DNA of 64,000 nt from contig OY761615.1 in assembly GCA_963664845.1 (NCBI GenBank), positions 2,418,001 to 2,482,000 on the forward strand, in the 5' to 3' direction. The first letter of the stretch is position 1, and every line of letters begins with the position of its first letter. The notes beneath the pieces were generated by a model. The model searched no databases. It was not told the DNA's origin and saw only the letters and a list, made by a program, of their open reading frames with translations. This stretch comes from CAIYTF01 sp963664845. Lineage in GTDB: Bacteria; Bacteroidota; Ignavibacteria; Ignavibacteriales; Ignavibacteriaceae. Positions 63,390 to 64,000 of this stretch are shown here, piece after piece. The translations under genes were made by a program, and so were the position numbers.

Positions 63390-64000
63390 TTGCTTACTGT
63401 AAACATCATCACGAAGAACGAAGAAAAAAACATCACCGAATGTATTGACAGTGTAATAGACTGGGCTGACGAGATCATTATTGTTGACGCCGAGAGTACG
63501 GATAAGACGCCGGAATTATGCAAACGGGATAAAGTACGGTTCATTACCCGCAAGTGGGAAGGCTGGGCCTCGCAACGGCGGTTCGCCCTTGAGCAGTCAA
63601 CACACGAAATGATCCTTGTACTGGATGCTGATGAAAGGATTTCGCCGGAGCTGAAAGAAGAGGTGCTATCGATATTGAACAATCCGACCAACGAGTATAA
63701 TGGCTACCGTATGCCGCGGAAGACTTATTTTCTCGACAGATGGGTTAAAGAAATGGGATGGTATCCGGGATATCAGCTCAGGCTTTTTAAGAGAAGCCAT
63801 ACCACCATGCCGGAACGCCTCGTCCATGAAGGTTACGCGGTCGACGGAAACATCGGGACACTGAAAGGTGATATAATTCATTATTCGATATCTGATATCA
63901 ATCAATACTCCTATCGTAATAATCTCTGCGCATATATGCAGGCCAAAGAAATGATCAACCGGCGCAAAGTTGGCTATAAGGATATCTTACTCCGTCCAAT
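63390..64000 (+). CDS. Family 2 glycosyltransferase, WaaE/KdtX-like (partial)
   Basis: The first about 203 residues of a gene that runs past the window end. The start is taken as TTG at 63390, giving (M)LTVNIITKNEEKNI, the usual N-terminus of this group; a TTG five codons earlier is possible. GT-A fold features: NIITKNEEKNITECIDS, DWADEIIIVDAESTD and the LVLDADERI motif holding the DxD-type metal site. The YNGYRMPRKTYFLDRWV and GWYPGYQLRLFKR segments resemble LPS-core beta-1,4-glucosyltransferases of the WaaE type. It probably adds a sugar to lipopolysaccharide core or another surface glycan in the cytoplasm. Confidence 0.88.
   Translation, partial: MLTVNIITKNEEKNITECIDSVIDWADEIIIVDAESTDKTPELCKRDKVRFITRKWEGWASQRRFALEQSTHEMILVLDADERISPELKEEVLSILNNPTNEYNGYRMPRKTYFLDRWVKEMGWYPGYQLRLFKRSHTTMPERLVHEGYAVDGNIGTLKGDIIHYSISDINQYSYRNNLCAYMQAKEMINRRKVGYKDILLRP

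Noticed and set aside
1..64000. CRISPR array or tRNA genes
   Set aside because: No regularly spaced identical repeats outside coding repeats, and no cloverleaf with a GTTCGAATC-type loop seen in the gaps.

Overview
The window looks like chromosomal DNA of a member of the Bacteroidota/Ignavibacteriota-Chlorobiota side of the bacterial tree, most likely an Ignavibacteria-like lineage. The main evidence is five large secreted proteins that end in a type IX secretion (T9SS type A) sorting domain with the NYPNPFNP motif. Supporting signs are promoter-like TTTG/TAnnTTTG pairs, moderate GC, many secreted beta-propeller, Sel1 and Kelch proteins, and a DUF3098-like membrane protein. The lineage is inferred from these traits; there is no rRNA gene in the window, and I found no tRNA gene and no CRISPR array.

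Layout. 0.25-6.2 kb: four tandem paralogous secreted Sel1-repeat proteins (6, 10, 8 and 16 repeats) followed by a lipoprotein. 6.6-10.3 kb: release factor 1 (prfA), a secreted TPR-type protein and a DUF1015 protein. 10.9-16.7 kb: a 1935-residue secreted modular repeat protein with a dockerin-like C-terminus. 16.8-21.3 kb (minus strand): an acyl-ACP/CoA synthetase-like enzyme, a secreted GH63-like glycoside hydrolase and a CDF metal transporter. 21.5-28.3 kb: a compact, intact phage-derived block. Portal, large terminase and two small genes run leftward; prohead protease, major capsid protein and a lysis cassette run rightward; a striking array of TGCAC/GTGCA half-sites lies between the two arms. 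No tail, integrase or replication gene is visible. 28.4-37.3 kb (minus strand): a hybrid sensor kinase, a beta-CASP RNase, an M20 dipeptidase, a secreted propeller protein and a secreted SPOR-caspase protein. 37.7-40.2 kb: aspS and a GNAT acetyltransferase, with inverted-repeat elements on both sides of aspS. 40.3-47.4 kb (minus strand): T9SS Asp-box propeller protein, AmrS-type radical SAM enzyme and T9SS Kelch protein. 48.0-52.2 kb: VIT-type metal transporter, T9SS protein, S66 LD-carboxypeptidase and MFS transporter. 52.6-56.8 kb (minus strand): a tight run of DUF3098-like, EutN/CcmL-like shell protein, dprA, exbB, exbD and tonB, preceded by a small separate gene. 57.5-63.2 kb: tandem duplicated T9SS proteins. 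63.4 kb to the end: the start of a WaaE-like glycosyltransferase.

How it fits together. Most of the window serves the cell surface: secreted repeat proteins, T9SS cargo, a TonB/ExbB/ExbD energising system, peptidoglycan and glycan enzymes, and metal transport. Housekeeping genes (prfA, aspS, dprA) are interspersed. The most unusual parts are the tail-less divergent capsid/packaging/lysis block with its palindromic control region, and the lone microcompartment-type pentamer gene translationally coupled to dprA. Gaps between genes hold several recurring repeat types: degenerate CACGGAA stretches, REP-like hairpins, and a candidate inverted-repeat element seen near 37.5 kb and 57.2 kb.
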